In this document: positions 55,992 to 63,772 of the stretch, in pieces | How the letters are laid out: each line of letters starts with the position of its first letter | Numbering within the stretch: position 1 is the first letter of the stretch | Assembly (NCBI GenBank): GCA_030426355.1 | Contig: JAUHYQ010000006.1 | Coordinates: 62,001 to 126,000, forward strand | Reading direction: 5' to 3' | Source of the DNA: Gammaproteobacteria bacterium | GTDB taxonomy: Bacteria; Pseudomonadota; Gammaproteobacteria; Steroidobacterales; GCA-2729495 | DNA length: 64,000 nucleotides | Program-made: the position numbers and the translations under genes | Notes under the pieces: generated by a model | What the model saw: only the letters and a program-made list of their open reading frames with translations | Databases searched by the model: none | What the model was told of the DNA's origin: nothing

Positions 55992-57610
55992 GGTGTCTTG
56001 TGCAGACCTGTTAGTCGGGTGCCTGGGTACTCGGCACTGTAGTCAATGGTCACCGGAACCTGCAGGCTTGTCAGCTGCTGCTGCAACGGATACTCCAGCT
56101 CGCTTGCCAGCAATGCCTGCCATGCACCTTCGGCTTTCAGATACTCAGCAACTTCGAGCTGAATACGCTCATCATCGAGCTGCGGCTCGCACCAGCGGAT
56201 GCCCTCCCGGTCACGCCTGAACCAGGGCGCGAATAAGCGTCCGTCGCGAACCATGTGCCAGCAACGCAGCAAATGCCCGCCGGACCACTCTGGCTGCATG
56301 GTTGGCATGCCCTGTGCACGCCACAACCCTTTGTCAGCTTCTGAGTAAACCCGCGCGTCCTGCAAGGTCACCGCCGTCACCCGCTGCGGATAAAGCTGCG
56401 CCAGTTCTGCGGCAACCGCTCCGCCGCCTTCAACGCCCAGCAGCGATACCTGGCCCAAGCCCAGTGCGTCGAGCCCGTCGTGCACCATAGCAGCACAGTC
56501 AGTAACCGTCGGACCATGCGCTTTGACCTGCACGGCGGTTTCACCATGCCCCGGTAAGTCAAAAACGACTACATGAAAATGTTCGGCCAGCGGCTCGACC
56601 CATGCTTCCAGCGTTGCGCCGGATGCACCAGCACCGTGCAGCACAACCTTAACCGGTGCCTCCGGATTACCACCGCGACGCACGTGCAGAATGCCTTGAT
56701 CAATATCCACCAGCTGACGCCAGAGCCGTCCGGGCACTGCAGCGGTGCGCGGTGCTTCGGCGGCGCGGCCGCCGGGATGCGCCTGCAGCAGAGCAAGGCA
56801 CTTCGCTAACACCTCTGTCGGCGTTGCCGATGTCTCTACCAACACCTTGGGAGCCCGGTCAGGGTCAACCACCAACCGCTGCAAATGTGGCTGCAGGGGA
56901 TCCCAGTCCGCGGCTGTGATCAGGCTCGGCACCTTTAGCCGGGGCACAATGTTTTCGGCATGAAAAACGAACGCCGCCCGGTACGCAATGAGGTAATGCT
57001 TGCCTGCCCTGAAAAACTCCAGAACGCTATTCTGCTGATGTTCCGGTGACGGCATGGGGAAATCCATACGGCCGGCCCGGGTGCGGTTGTGCCAGGGGAA
57101 AAATACAGTTTGCTCACGAGTCTTGGCCCACAACCAGGCGAGGTGACCGGCGTCCCAGCGTGGCTCAAACGGCGGCAAATAAAGGCGCAGAATATCTTCC
57201 AGTTCGGCATCGGTTGGCACCGCAATGCCGTTGCATGCCAGCGCAGTCACCCTGTCAGGGTAGCCATCTGCAATAGCGGTACCGATCATGCCTCCCGTGT
57301 GAAACCCATAAATGGCAAATCGCTCAGCGCCGATGGCATCCATGAATTCGATGCTCGCATCGGCAAATGTTTTAAGGGTGGCGCCCACCAAATGCAGCGG
57401 ATCCGACAGGCCGTAACCCGGCGAGTCCGGCGCTACGATCGTAAAGTGTTTCGCCCACTGCAGCATTAGCGGCTCAAGTTCGCGTGACGACTGCGGCGAC
57501 TGGTGCAACATTAATAACAGCGGGCCGTTGCCGGTGCGCCGATAGTGCACCTGCCGCGTTCCCCAACGGCTCTCAAATGTTACGAAATGTCGTTCGATGC
57601 GATATTCCAC
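55988..57610 (-). CDS. Tandem alpha/beta-hydrolase fusion with non-canonical nucleophile positions
   Basis: The 540-residue protein contains two alpha/beta-hydrolase folds: residues 1-275 (LLLMLHQSPQSSREL, PDSPGYGLSDP, YGFHTGGMIG) and 300-540 (VVLHGAGASGATLE, FDLPGHGETAV, LLGVEGGGAVA). The nucleophile elbow GxSxG reads G102-FHT-G106 in the first, with His104 at the Ser position, and G392-VEG-G396 in the second, with Glu394 there. Neither has a serine, so classic esterase chemistry is unlikely; cofactor-independent C-C bond hydrolysis, lyase or binding roles are possible. It overlaps the acyl-CoA synthetase by 4 bases. Confidence 0.8.
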   Translation of the reverse strand: MEYRIERHFVTFESRWGTRQVHYRRTGNGPLLLMLHQSPQSSRELEPLMLQWAKHFTIVAPDSPGYGLSDPLHLVGATLKTFADASIEFMDAIGAERFAIYGFHTGGMIGTAIADGYPDRVTALACNGIAVPTDAELEDILRLYLPPFEPRWDAGHLAWLWAKTREQTVFFPWHNRTRAGRMDFPMPSPEHQQNSVLEFFRAGKHYLIAYRAAFVFHAENIVPRLKVPSLITAADWDPLQPHLQRLVVDPDRAPKVLVETSATPTEVLAKCLALLQAHPGGRAAEAPRTAAVPGRLWRQLVDIDQGILHVRRGGNPEAPVKVVLHGAGASGATLEAWVEPLAEHFHVVVFDLPGHGETAVQVKAHGPTVTDCAAMVHDGLDALGLGQVSLLGVEGGGAVAAELAQLYPQRVTAVTLQDARVYSEADKGLWRAQGMPTMQPEWSGGHLLRCWHMVRDGRLFAPWFRRDREGIRWCEPQLDDERIQLEVAEYLKAEGAWQALLASELEYPLQQQLTSLQVPVTIDYSAEYPGTRLTGLHKTP

Positions 57611-57660
57611 GGTTTGCCGTCAGCTGCTCTGTAATTCACCTAACTATAGAATTCGATTTT

Positions 57661-58536
57661 CTAGACCCAGTCTTCGAGCCCATAAACCCGGATAGCGTTG
57701 TCACGCAGCAGTTTTTGCTTCGAACCCTCGCGCAAACCCAGCGCTTCAATTTCATTGATGGCGCGCTCAAAGCCTATGATCGGCCAGTCGGTGCCAAAAA
57801 GCACCTTATCCTGACCGCGCCCGTTCAGGAAGCGAACCAGTGACGGATCCCAATACTGTGGCGCATGCGCATCGGTGCCGATAAAGACGTTCTTGTGCTT
57901 CCAGGCCATTGAGATCATCTCTTCGGTCCACGGGTGTCCGGTATGGATGCCGATTATCTTAAGCTTGGGAAAATCTATCGCTAGTCGATCGAGCAGGATT
58001 GGCGGCGCGACAGTTTCCAGAAACCACTGCATCGAATGGCCCACCTGAATCTGCACCGGGACACCCAATTGCTCGCAGCGCGCATAGAAGGGATAGTAAA
58101 CAGCGTGATTAGGTGCTTTGCCAAACCAGTGCGGGTAAATGTGTGCGCCGACAAACCCGTATTCCTGAACACCCCGGTCGAGCTTTCCGAGCCATTCGCC
58201 AATCTTCGAGGGGTTAATTCCAACGATGCCCTTGAATCGCTCTGGATACTCCTGACAAACGCGATGAATAATATCGATATGTTTTTCGAAAAAAATGGAC
58301 GAACCCACGTCACCACCGGTGGTGGCCAGCAGCAGACCTTTTTCGACACCGGCCTTGTCCATCTCTGCGATTTCCATCTCGATCGGGATACCCTTCTGAG
58401 TTGTTTCATTGCCGGAGAATTTGTCCAGGCCCCGGGAGGACGCCATCAAATCCCAGAATTCATCCAGATGTTCCGGATAGTTTTCAGTCACTTCAGTCGT
58501 CCAAAGATTAACGACAATATCGATGGCCTTGACCAT
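57661..58536 (-). CDS. Amidohydrolase-2 family protein (decarboxylase/hydrolase-like) with altered N-terminal metal site
   Basis: The 291-residue TIM-barrel protein resembles ACMSD/gamma-resorcylate decarboxylase enzymes: EMDKAGVEKGLLLAT, PSKIGEWLGKL, VGAHIYPHWFG, IIGIHTGHPWTEEM and VLFGTDWPIIGFE near the end, with C-terminal DNAIRVYGL. The family's N-terminal HxH is replaced (AIDIVVNLWT), so part of the usual metal site is missing. An FNR-type box lies upstream at 58611. It ends 51 bases before the hydrolase fusion start, in the same direction. Decarboxylation or ring hydrolysis is plausible but unproven. Confidence 0.8.
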   Translation of the reverse strand: MVKAIDIVVNLWTTEVTENYPEHLDEFWDLMASSRGLDKFSGNETTQKGIPIEMEIAEMDKAGVEKGLLLATTGGDVGSSIFFEKHIDIIHRVCQEYPERFKGIVGINPSKIGEWLGKLDRGVQEYGFVGAHIYPHWFGKAPNHAVYYPFYARCEQLGVPVQIQVGHSMQWFLETVAPPILLDRLAIDFPKLKIIGIHTGHPWTEEMISMAWKHKNVFIGTDAHAPQYWDPSLVRFLNGRGQDKVLFGTDWPIIGFERAINEIEALGLREGSKQKLLRDNAIRVYGLEDWV

Positions 58537-58610
58537 GATGATTCTTCCTTAAGCAAAATCATTGGTGAAATACAGCGTTACAGTGTCCCGCGCCAGTAAA
58601 ATGACGGGCA

Positions 58611-58624
58611 TTGATTCACATCAA
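58611..58624. promoter_or_regulatory. FNR-type box 3 (amidohydrolase side)
   Basis: TTGAT-TCAC-ATCAA is a perfect FNR/ANR palindrome. It lies 75 bases before the amidohydrolase ATG. TGTAAC (58577-58582, minus strand) could be the -10. Its centre is exactly 33 bases, about three helical turns, from box 4. Confidence 0.7.
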
Positions 58625-58643
58625 TATGGAAGCAGCAACGCGC

Positions 58644-58657
58644 TTGACATACATCAA
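58644..58657. promoter_or_regulatory. FNR-type box 4 (MDR2 side)
   Basis: TTGAC-ATAC-ATCAA, one base from consensus. The rightward -10 TAGAAT (58681-58686) places the box centre close to -42, the classic class II activator position, for transcription of MDR2. Confidence 0.72.
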
Positions 58658-58680
58658 TGGTTGCTCGCAAACGCTAACCA

Positions 58681-58686
58681 TAGAAT
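58681..58686 (+). promoter_or_regulatory. -10 element of the MDR2 promoter
   Basis: TAGAAT differs from TATAAT by one base and lies about 33 bases after the centre of FNR-type box 4, with predicted start near 58693. No -35 hexamer is needed or visible, as expected for a class II FNR-activated promoter. Confidence 0.55.
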
Positions 58687-58746
58687 GCTTGCTCGAGTCT
58701 GATCGCGATTTCGGCTGTGCCGGACACGCAATTACGGAACAAGGCA

Positions 58747-59802
58747 ATGACAACTAATTTGAATCGTCAATGGCGTGTAGCGCGTTACCCCAAACCGGAG
58801 GAAATCATCGGGCCGGAGCACTTTGAATGGGTTAGCGAGCCGGTCACCGAGCCCGGTGACGGCGAGTTCCTGGTGCGGACCATTTGTCTTGCCCCGGTGC
58901 CGGCCCAGCGAGGTTATCTGGAAAAGAGCCACGATTCCTTTCTGGAGAACCTCCCGATCGGCGAGGTGATGCGCGGCCGGGGGGTTGGCCAAATCGTCAA
59001 ATCAAGGCACCCCGACTACCAGGCCGGAGAAATTTTTGTCGGCTCTTTGGGCTGGCAAGATTATTCAATCCAGCGTCCGCGGGGGTCTGAGTTTGTCTTC
59101 AGCACCAAAAAGGTCAAAAACCCCATCCGCCCATTGTCGACCGAATTGAGTCTGCTCGGCCAGGCCGGCGCAACAGCGTATTTTGGCCTGCTGGAAACCG
59201 GGAAAATGAAGGCCGGTGACTGTGTGCTGGTTTCAGCAGCAGCAGGTGGGGTGGGTTCTGCGGCCGGGCAAATTGCCCGAATCAAAGGCGCAAAAAAGGT
59301 GGTTGGCATCGCCGGGTCTGACGAAAAATGCCGATGGCTGATCGACACCTTGCGTTACGACGATGCCATCAATTACAAAACCGAGAACGTTGGTGACCGC
59401 ATCAAGGAACTATTTCCCGACGGCATTGACGTGTTTTTCGACAATGTCGGTGGCGGAATCCTCAATGCTGGGCTTGCCAATCTGGCGATGCACGCCCGGA
59501 TTGTGATCTGCGGGTTTATCTCGACCGACTATTCACCGGGGCCGCACCACGGCCCCATTAACTATCAGTGCATTGTTTACAAACGGGCGCGTATCGAAGG
59601 CTTTGTGGTCTTTGATTACTGGGAACAATATGAAAAGGCTGAGCGTGATTTGTTCGAGTGGTATCGCAGCGGCGAACTGATTAATGCCGAAGACGAAGAT
59701 AAGGGCCTTGAAATGATGCCCGATTCACTTGCCAGCCTGTTTCGCGGCGGCAACACCGGAGTCAAGATCTGCCGGGTAAGCCCGGATCCGGATATATTCT
59801 AA
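58747..59802 (+). CDS. Zinc-free MDR oxidoreductase, PTGR/CurA type (copy 2)
   Basis: The 351-residue paralogue of the 46.6 kb reductase has EPGDGEFLVRTICLAPVPAQRGYLE, LLGQAGATAYFGLLETGKMKAGDCVLVSAAAGGVGSAAGQIARIKGA, GIAGSDEKCRWLIDTL and DVFFDNVGGGILNAGL. It likely reduces an enone or unsaturated acyl intermediate with NADPH. The ATG at 58747 follows AAGG; an in-frame start at 58717 is less likely. Its stop overlaps the convergent FNR-like gene by 4 bases. Confidence 0.87.
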   Translation: MTTNLNRQWRVARYPKPEEIIGPEHFEWVSEPVTEPGDGEFLVRTICLAPVPAQRGYLEKSHDSFLENLPIGEVMRGRGVGQIVKSRHPDYQAGEIFVGSLGWQDYSIQRPRGSEFVFSTKKVKNPIRPLSTELSLLGQAGATAYFGLLETGKMKAGDCVLVSAAAGGVGSAAGQIARIKGAKKVVGIAGSDEKCRWLIDTLRYDDAINYKTENVGDRIKELFPDGIDVFFDNVGGGILNAGLANLAMHARIVICGFISTDYSPGPHHGPINYQCIVYKRARIEGFVVFDYWEQYEKAERDLFEWYRSGELINAEDEDKGLEMMPDSLASLFRGGNTGVKICRVSPDPDIF

Positions 59803-60557
59803 TCAGCCTTGTGCGGATAGTAGTCGGGATCATTGCGTTCATAAGGCGCCGGCTCGGCAACAACCACCCCGATCGAACGCAGTCGATCCATATCCACAAT
59901 CTCAACCTCGTATGCACCGCGCAAACGGATAACATCCATGCCCTTTAGAACGGTAAACGCGCGGCTAACCGTTTCTATGGTCAGCCCCATGAAATCAGCG
60001 ATGTCGGAACGCCGCATTGGCAAATGAATGGGGTTACTGGGTTGTGCCAATTTCTTGTGACGGTAACTGACATACCAGATAAAAGATGCCACCTTCTGCA
60101 GAGAGTCCTTTCTGCCCAATGAAAATAACAACTCATAGGAAGCATCCATCGCTCGGGTCAGAGTAAACCGCAACTTGCGATCCATCACCGGGTATTTCTC
60201 AACCAATGCTTCGAGTTCGGCGCGTCCGAAACGACAGGCATTCACGGGAGCAATGGCACTGACGCCATAGTGATAGTTATCTTCCGACGTAAATCCTACA
60301 AAATCACCCGGAAACAAAAAGGCCAGAATCTGACGCTTGCCGTCCGAGGTCAACCGCACCATAGCGGCATAACCGCGGCGAATACTGAATACATAATCGG
60401 CACTCTGCTCCTCCCGCAATATGATATCGCCCGTGTTGTAGCTCCGCTCGACAGCCAGTTCGTAAAGGCGATGCATGTCATTGTCCGCGAGACTTGCACA
60501 CAACGTGCTATGGCGGGCAATACACTCACTGCAGGGCAATTCTGAATAGCGGGTCAC
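59799..60557 (-). CDS. Crp/Fnr-family regulator of the oxygen-sensing FNR type
   Basis: The 252-residue regulator has N-terminal cysteines in ELPCSECIARHSTLC (C9, C12, C20) and a fourth in VNACRF (C108), the arrangement of [4Fe-4S] ligands in FNR, although the spacing C-x2-C-x7-C is wider than E. coli (C-x2-C-x5-C). The effector domain has LFPGDFVGF and the recognition helix GLTIETVSRAF with the ExxSR residues (E195, S198, R199) that read TTGAT. The start is a GTG at 60557; the longer frame to 60740 covers an FNR-type box and is rejected. It probably activates the neighbouring oxidative genes in response to oxygen. Confidence 0.87.
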   Translation of the reverse strand: MTRYSELPCSECIARHSTLCASLADNDMHRLYELAVERSYNTGDIILREEQSADYVFSIRRGYAAMVRLTSDGKRQILAFLFPGDFVGFTSEDNYHYGVSAIAPVNACRFGRAELEALVEKYPVMDRKLRFTLTRAMDASYELLFSLGRKDSLQKVASFIWYVSYRHKKLAQPSNPIHLPMRRSDIADFMGLTIETVSRAFTVLKGMDVIRLRGAYEVEIVDMDRLRSIGVVVAEPAPYERNDPDYYPHKAD

Positions 60558-60587
60558 GTATTTGAGGGTCTCTCGCAATCTGCAATC

Positions 60588-60601
60588 TTGATATACATCA
60601 A
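60588..60601. promoter_or_regulatory. FNR-type box 5 (fnr-like / FAD-oxidase intergenic)
   Basis: TTGAT-ATAC-ATCAA is a perfect FNR half-site pair. TAGTAT (60624-60629) puts it at about -41.5 for the rightward FAD-oxidase/UbiD unit. It lies 31 bases upstream of the regulator's GTG, where bound protein would more likely repress, suggesting autoregulation. Confidence 0.72.
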
Positions 60602-60678
60602 TGGCCGAAAAATAGCCGCTCCATAGTATAAACGTCGTGATTCGGGGCGCTCCTGAATTTTCTCTCGCGAGTTGATAT

Positions 60679-62259
60679 ATGACCAACAAAGACTTGGAAA
60701 ACCGCCTGTTTTCGGCTGTCGGCCCCGATCGGCTTATCACCGAACAGGCCGAGCGCGCTTACTTGTCGCAAGACGCTTTCTGGGATGATGCAGTGGCCGA
60801 ATTCGTGGTCCGTCCGGCCGACAAATATCAGGTCAGCGAGGTATGCGCCGCCGCGAGTGAAGCCGGGTATGCAATCGTTCCACGCGGCGGCGGAATGTCG
60901 TACACGCGGGGCTATGTGCCAAATCGCGAAAAAACGGTGATGGTGGACTGCCGCGACCTGAATCGCATTGTCGAAATCAACGAACAGGACATGTACATCA
61001 CGGCGGAGTCGGGCTGCACGTGGATGCAGGTTTACGAAGCCTTGCAAGCAAGGGGTCTGCGAACACCCTACTTCGGACCGATGTCGGGCATGCTGGCGAC
61101 GGTAGGTGGCGCATTGTCACAAAACTCCATGCTGTATGGTTCAGCACAATACGGAACGGTTGCAGAGAGCGTTCTGGGGCTGGAAGTTGCCCTGTCGGAT
61201 GGGCGACTGATCTCGACCGGGTCACGCGCGAACCGCGGCGGGAAGCCGTTCTTTCGTCACTATGGACCCGACCTGACAGGCCTGTTTCTTTCCGATACCG
61301 GCGCGCTGGGCCTCAAAACAGAAGCAACCATCCGTGTGATACGCACGCCCCAATTTACTGAATATGCCTCGTTTGCGTTTGACAGTTTTTATGACCTTGC
61401 GCAAGCGCAAACCGAGATCGGGCGTGCCGGGCTGGCTGCTGAATGCTATGGACTGGATCCTTACCTGAACGGTAAACGCACCATGGTCAAGGATATGAAA
61501 AGCGGCCTCGAGGCTGTCGGCAAAGTGATGCAATCGCAAGGGTCGCTGGGCAAAGGCCTAAAGGAAGCGGCAAAGTTGGCGCTGGCCGGTGCAACCGGTT
61601 TTGCCGACGACGTCGACTACTCCATGCACCTTACATTCGACTCTAATAACGCCGACGACGCACGCTGGAGACTTGAAGAAGCACGCAGGATTGTTGCGAT
61701 TACAGCGAGCGGCAGAGAAATGGAGCCGGTAATTCCGAAAGTGGTTCGGGCTCAACCCTTCAAGCACGTTGGTGAATTCATAGTCGGACACGATGGCGAA
61801 CGCTGGATTCCCATTCACGCCTGCCTGCCCGCGTCGAAGCTGATAGAAGTTTACGAGGCGACCGTCACTTATTTCGAATCCAAACGCCACATTCTGAACA
61901 AATACCGGATCAATACTTCGCATCTGACCGGGTCATCCGGAACGGACATTGTTTTCGAGCCGGCCTTTTATTACCCGGATGCACTAAAGGAATTTCATTT
62001 GCGCAATCTGGAACCGGCTGACGCTAAAAAATACAAAGACCTTCCTGCTGTCCCGGGCGCGACCGCTGCCGTGATCAATATGCTGAGTGATTTGGCGCAA
62101 ATATTCATGGAGCACGGTGCCGTCAATCAGCAACTGGGCAAGTTCTATCCCTACAAGGATGCCTTGAATCAAGAAACCTGGCAGGTATTGGAAGGGATTA
62201 AACAGATTGTAGACCCAAAAGGCTTAATGAACCCCGGCAGCCTCGGCCTAGGAGATTAG
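60679..62259 (+). CDS. FAD-linked oxidase (VAO/PCMH family)
   Basis: The 526-residue flavoprotein has the PCMH FAD domain (about 40-220, with AIVPRGGGMSYTRGYVP, MVDCRDLNRIVEI and SDTGALGLKTEATIRV) and a C-terminal substrate cap ending QIVDPKGLMNPGSLGLGD. Such oxidases act on phenolic alcohols, 2-hydroxy acids or sugars. The gene is 4 bases from the UbiD-like gene, and FNR box 5 sits at a class II position upstream. A role in oxidising an alcohol or hydroxy acid before decarboxylation is inferred. Confidence 0.85.
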   Translation: MTNKDLENRLFSAVGPDRLITEQAERAYLSQDAFWDDAVAEFVVRPADKYQVSEVCAAASEAGYAIVPRGGGMSYTRGYVPNREKTVMVDCRDLNRIVEINEQDMYITAESGCTWMQVYEALQARGLRTPYFGPMSGMLATVGGALSQNSMLYGSAQYGTVAESVLGLEVALSDGRLISTGSRANRGGKPFFRHYGPDLTGLFLSDTGALGLKTEATIRVIRTPQFTEYASFAFDSFYDLAQAQTEIGRAGLAAECYGLDPYLNGKRTMVKDMKSGLEAVGKVMQSQGSLGKGLKEAAKLALAGATGFADDVDYSMHLTFDSNNADDARWRLEEARRIVAITASGREMEPVIPKVVRAQPFKHVGEFIVGHDGERWIPIHACLPASKLIEVYEATVTYFESKRHILNKYRINTSHLTGSSGTDIVFEPAFYYPDALKEFHLRNLEPADAKKYKDLPAVPGATAAVINMLSDLAQIFMEHGAVNQQLGKFYPYKDALNQETWQVLEGIKQIVDPKGLMNPGSLGLGD

Positions 62260-62263
62260 AACC

Positions 62264-63763
62264 ATGCCATACAAAGACATGCGAGACTTCCTCGCGCATC
62301 TGCGCAAAGACGGGCAGCTTAAAGATATCAATATACCGCTGAAGGCCGGACGCGATACCAATGATTTGCAGGCACTTATGCGGCACCTTGCCGAGACCGA
62401 TGGCCCGGCATTGATTCTGAACAATCTGACGGACTACAACACTCCGGACATTCCGGTCATTTTCAACCCGTTTGGCACGCGCGAGCGCACCGCCATGACC
62501 ATTGGTGAGCGTGACCCGCTGGAAATGAAAAAAAAGCACGCCAGAGTTTTGGCTGATCAATCACTTTGGCACGAGCCGGTCATCGTTGAGCGCGACGCTG
62601 CTCCTTGCAAGGAGGTGGTGATCGATGAAGCGGACATTGCCTTGGACAAACAGCTGCCGCACGTGTGGTTTGGCGAAGAAGGCTCGTCATTCATTTGTGG
62701 CGGCGTCGTCACCACTCGTGATCCCGAAACCGGCGAGCGCAATGTGGGCTGGTACCGTCTGACCCAGTTCTGGAATGCCCGCCACGGCACCGGCGGCGAC
62801 TACTCTGAAAAGCGTCAGACCAGACAGTTGTCGATATTTGCTTTCTGGAACCCCCCAATGAGCCATATTGGCCTGCACCTGGCAAAAGCGCAGGCTATGG
62901 GAAAGCCGCTCGAGATCGCCATAGCGTGCCAGTGCGACCCGGCCATCCATTTGGCAGCCTGTACGTCAGTGCCTTTTGGGCAGGACGAGTTTGCGTACGC
63001 CGGCGGGCTGCGGGGCGAAGCTATCGAGCTTGTAAAGTGCGACACCGTCGATCTGGAAGTTCCTGCATCGGCAGAGTTTGTCATTGAGGGCGTATTCCAG
63101 CCGAACGTTGAGCAGGAAATCATCGGCTGGCATTCCAACACAGTGGGTTACTACGACAAGGTGCAATTGTTCCCTGTTCTGGACGTTACGCGCATTACAC
63201 ATCGGAAGAATCCGCTGTGGTATGCGACGATCGAGATGCTCCCGCCGTTTGATCACAACTATCTGGCGATCATTCCCATAGAGGGTGAATTGCTGGCCGA
63301 CCTGCAACGCAAGATTCCCGAAGTGCGGGATGTGGTCGTGACGCCTAACCTGACCTACATCGTGCAGCTAACGGTTGACGGCCAAAGGAAACCGCATGCC
63401 GAATTTGGCAAGTATGTGCTGCATGCCGTGTGGGGTGCATCCGGGCGCTGGGGGCGCACTGCCAAGTGGGTCATTGTGGTGGGGCCGGACGTAGACCCCT
63501 ATGACCTGACCTCAGTGGAATGGGCTTTGCAAACACGGGTACAACCCTATAGCGATACCATTATTAACAAGAGCGGGCAGGCCATGGTGCTGGATCCGTC
63601 GGCACCAAAAGGCGATCAGGGCTTTGCGGTGGTCGGGGAGCAAATTGGCATTGATGCCACTATCAAAATTCCCGAACGTTTCGACGACTATGCGCCCGTC
63701 AGCAAACCCGATCCGGCGCACGTCGATAAGATAGCGGAATTGCTTAAAGACGCATTGCTATAA
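62264..63763 (+). CDS. UbiD-family prenyl-FMN decarboxylase
   Basis: The 499-residue protein has the UbiD layout: YKDMRDFLAHLRKDGQLKDI at the start, LPHVWFGEEGSSFICGGVVTTRDPETGERNVGWYR, EIAIACQCDPAIHLAACTSVPFGQDEFAYAGGLRGEAIELVKC and the mid-domain EFVIEGVFQPNVEQEIIGWHS. UbiD enzymes decarboxylate aromatic or unsaturated acids using prenylated FMN made by UbiX; no ubiX is seen here. Being 4 bases after the FAD oxidase, it is cotranscribed. Length matches the 480-500 typical of UbiD. Substrate unknown; a housekeeping ubiquinone role is less likely in this context. Confidence 0.88.
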   Translation: MPYKDMRDFLAHLRKDGQLKDINIPLKAGRDTNDLQALMRHLAETDGPALILNNLTDYNTPDIPVIFNPFGTRERTAMTIGERDPLEMKKKHARVLADQSLWHEPVIVERDAAPCKEVVIDEADIALDKQLPHVWFGEEGSSFICGGVVTTRDPETGERNVGWYRLTQFWNARHGTGGDYSEKRQTRQLSIFAFWNPPMSHIGLHLAKAQAMGKPLEIAIACQCDPAIHLAACTSVPFGQDEFAYAGGLRGEAIELVKCDTVDLEVPASAEFVIEGVFQPNVEQEIIGWHSNTVGYYDKVQLFPVLDVTRITHRKNPLWYATIEMLPPFDHNYLAIIPIEGELLADLQRKIPEVRDVVVTPNLTYIVQLTVDGQRKPHAEFGKYVLHAVWGASGRWGRTAKWVIVVGPDVDPYDLTSVEWALQTRVQPYSDTIINKSGQAMVLDPSAPKGDQGFAVVGEQIGIDATIKIPERFDDYAPVSKPDPAHVDKIAELLKDALL

Positions 63764-63772
63764 CAATACCCT

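Noticed and set aside
60557-60740. N-terminal extension of the FNR-like regulator
   Set aside because: It would translate across FNR box 5 and the FAD-oxidase promoter, and exceeds the normal FNR length by about 60 residues.
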